NCBI RefSeq assembly: GCF_010093535.1
Contig: NW_022985167.1
Coordinates: 1,035,335 to 1,099,334, forward strand
Direction: 5' to 3'
Source: Lindgomyces ingoldianus
Taxonomy: Eukaryota > Ascomycota > Dothideomycetes > Pleosporales > Lindgomycetaceae
Length of the DNA stretch: 64,000 nucleotides
Each line of letters opens with the position of its first letter. Positions within the stretch are counted from its first letter, which is position 1. The position numbers and the translations under genes were made by a program. This document shows positions 63,578 to 64,000 of the stretch, piece by piece. A model generated the notes under the pieces. The model did not search any database. It saw only the letters and a program-made list of their open reading frames with translations, and was not told where the DNA came from.

Positions 63578-64000
63578 GTTGGCGGTGGCCGTTGAAGTGG
63601 GTTTGGAGGGGATGGAGAGTGGAGTCTGGTGAGAGGATTGGGTAGTACGATGAAGGCTTCCGGGTATCGTACACAAGAAAGACAATTGCAACCGCTTTAA
63701 GGTCTTGACTGGAGTGAGAAGAAGCTTGTGAGATACCACCCTACCTTGCGGTTCTATCTTCTCTTATACAAGTCACACACCACCATTTACTCCAGCCTAC
63801 GTAAACACTCATCTCCAGCCTCCTCTCAATTAAGCCTAACAAAAGTACGTTAATGCGACACGGAGTCTCCACCGAAGCAAGCCGGGCTCCACAAGTAGTC
63901 ACCTTAGCCTCCACTCAGATCCGCTCACTATTGCAAAGTGGAGCTGGGGGTCGGGAAGACGTGGCTGTCGGCAGGCCAACGTTATGCTGGAGCGCCACAC
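63578..64000. other. Upstream region of the GPI-type protein gene, window end
   Basis: Contains pyrimidine-rich leader sequence on the minus strand side. No gene is seen before the window ends. Confidence 0.5.

Overview
The window comes from a filamentous ascomycete (Pezizomycotina). The evidence is short introns (about 48-190 bp) with GT...CTAAC/CTGAT...AG signals, a gene set of fungal type (Bem3, Ded1, Ies1, Pol31, uS13m and ER cyclophilin orthologues), and a left half that has been heavily altered by repeat-induced point mutation (RIP). RIP shows as extreme TpA enrichment and as TGG codons turned into TAG inside recognisable transposon proteins. I cannot name the species.

Bases 1 to about 27,200 are a nested graveyard of mobile elements with almost no intact reading frame. 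A Ty3/Gypsy element (B, 3' LTR 9995-10610) carries a complete Gypsy chromovirus (A, 178-6268, 318-bp LTRs, TSD CCTAG). Element A in turn carries a 422-bp miniature LTR element (1987-2408, 77-bp LTRs, TSD CCTAC). Next come a pogo-like transposase tail, a TpA-poor stretch with five copies of a palindromic motif, and a 3.1-kb element with terminal inverted repeats (12304-15380) that holds a solo LTR and a 519-base assembly gap. A Crypton-type tyrosine recombinase gene with a GCR1_C tail (about 15.8-26.9 kb) is split by a second solo LTR and by a complete 8.8-kb Gypsy element (C, 16296-25113, 201-bp LTRs, TSD CTACC). Element C carries a Tc1/mariner copy (20768-22093) inside its integrase. A 20-bp minisatellite (27031-27180) marks the right border of this compartment.

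From about 28 kb the base composition becomes ordinary and genes appear: a 2EXR/F-box-like protein (+), a decayed unknown gene (-), a Net1/Dnt1-like nucleolar protein (+), a three-exon PLAC8 protein (-), the Rho GTPase-activating protein Bem3 (-), mitochondrial ribosomal protein uS13m (-) and ER cyclophilin B (+) sharing a 242-bp divergent promoter, the DEAD-box helicase Ded1 (+), the INO80 subunit Ies1 (+), the DNA polymerase delta small subunit Pol31 (-), a relic of an alpha/beta-hydrolase gene, and a small GPI-anchor-type surface protein (-). These are mostly unrelated housekeeping genes in syntenic order, not a cluster with a shared pathway.

The observations I rate highest are the miniature LTR element with perfect target duplication, the alternative last exon of cyclophilin B (soluble HVEL form versus membrane-anchored form), the antisense coding-like tract in Gypsy element C, the repeated VPLPxNVRHL motif of the nucleolar protein, and the datable order of nested insertions.
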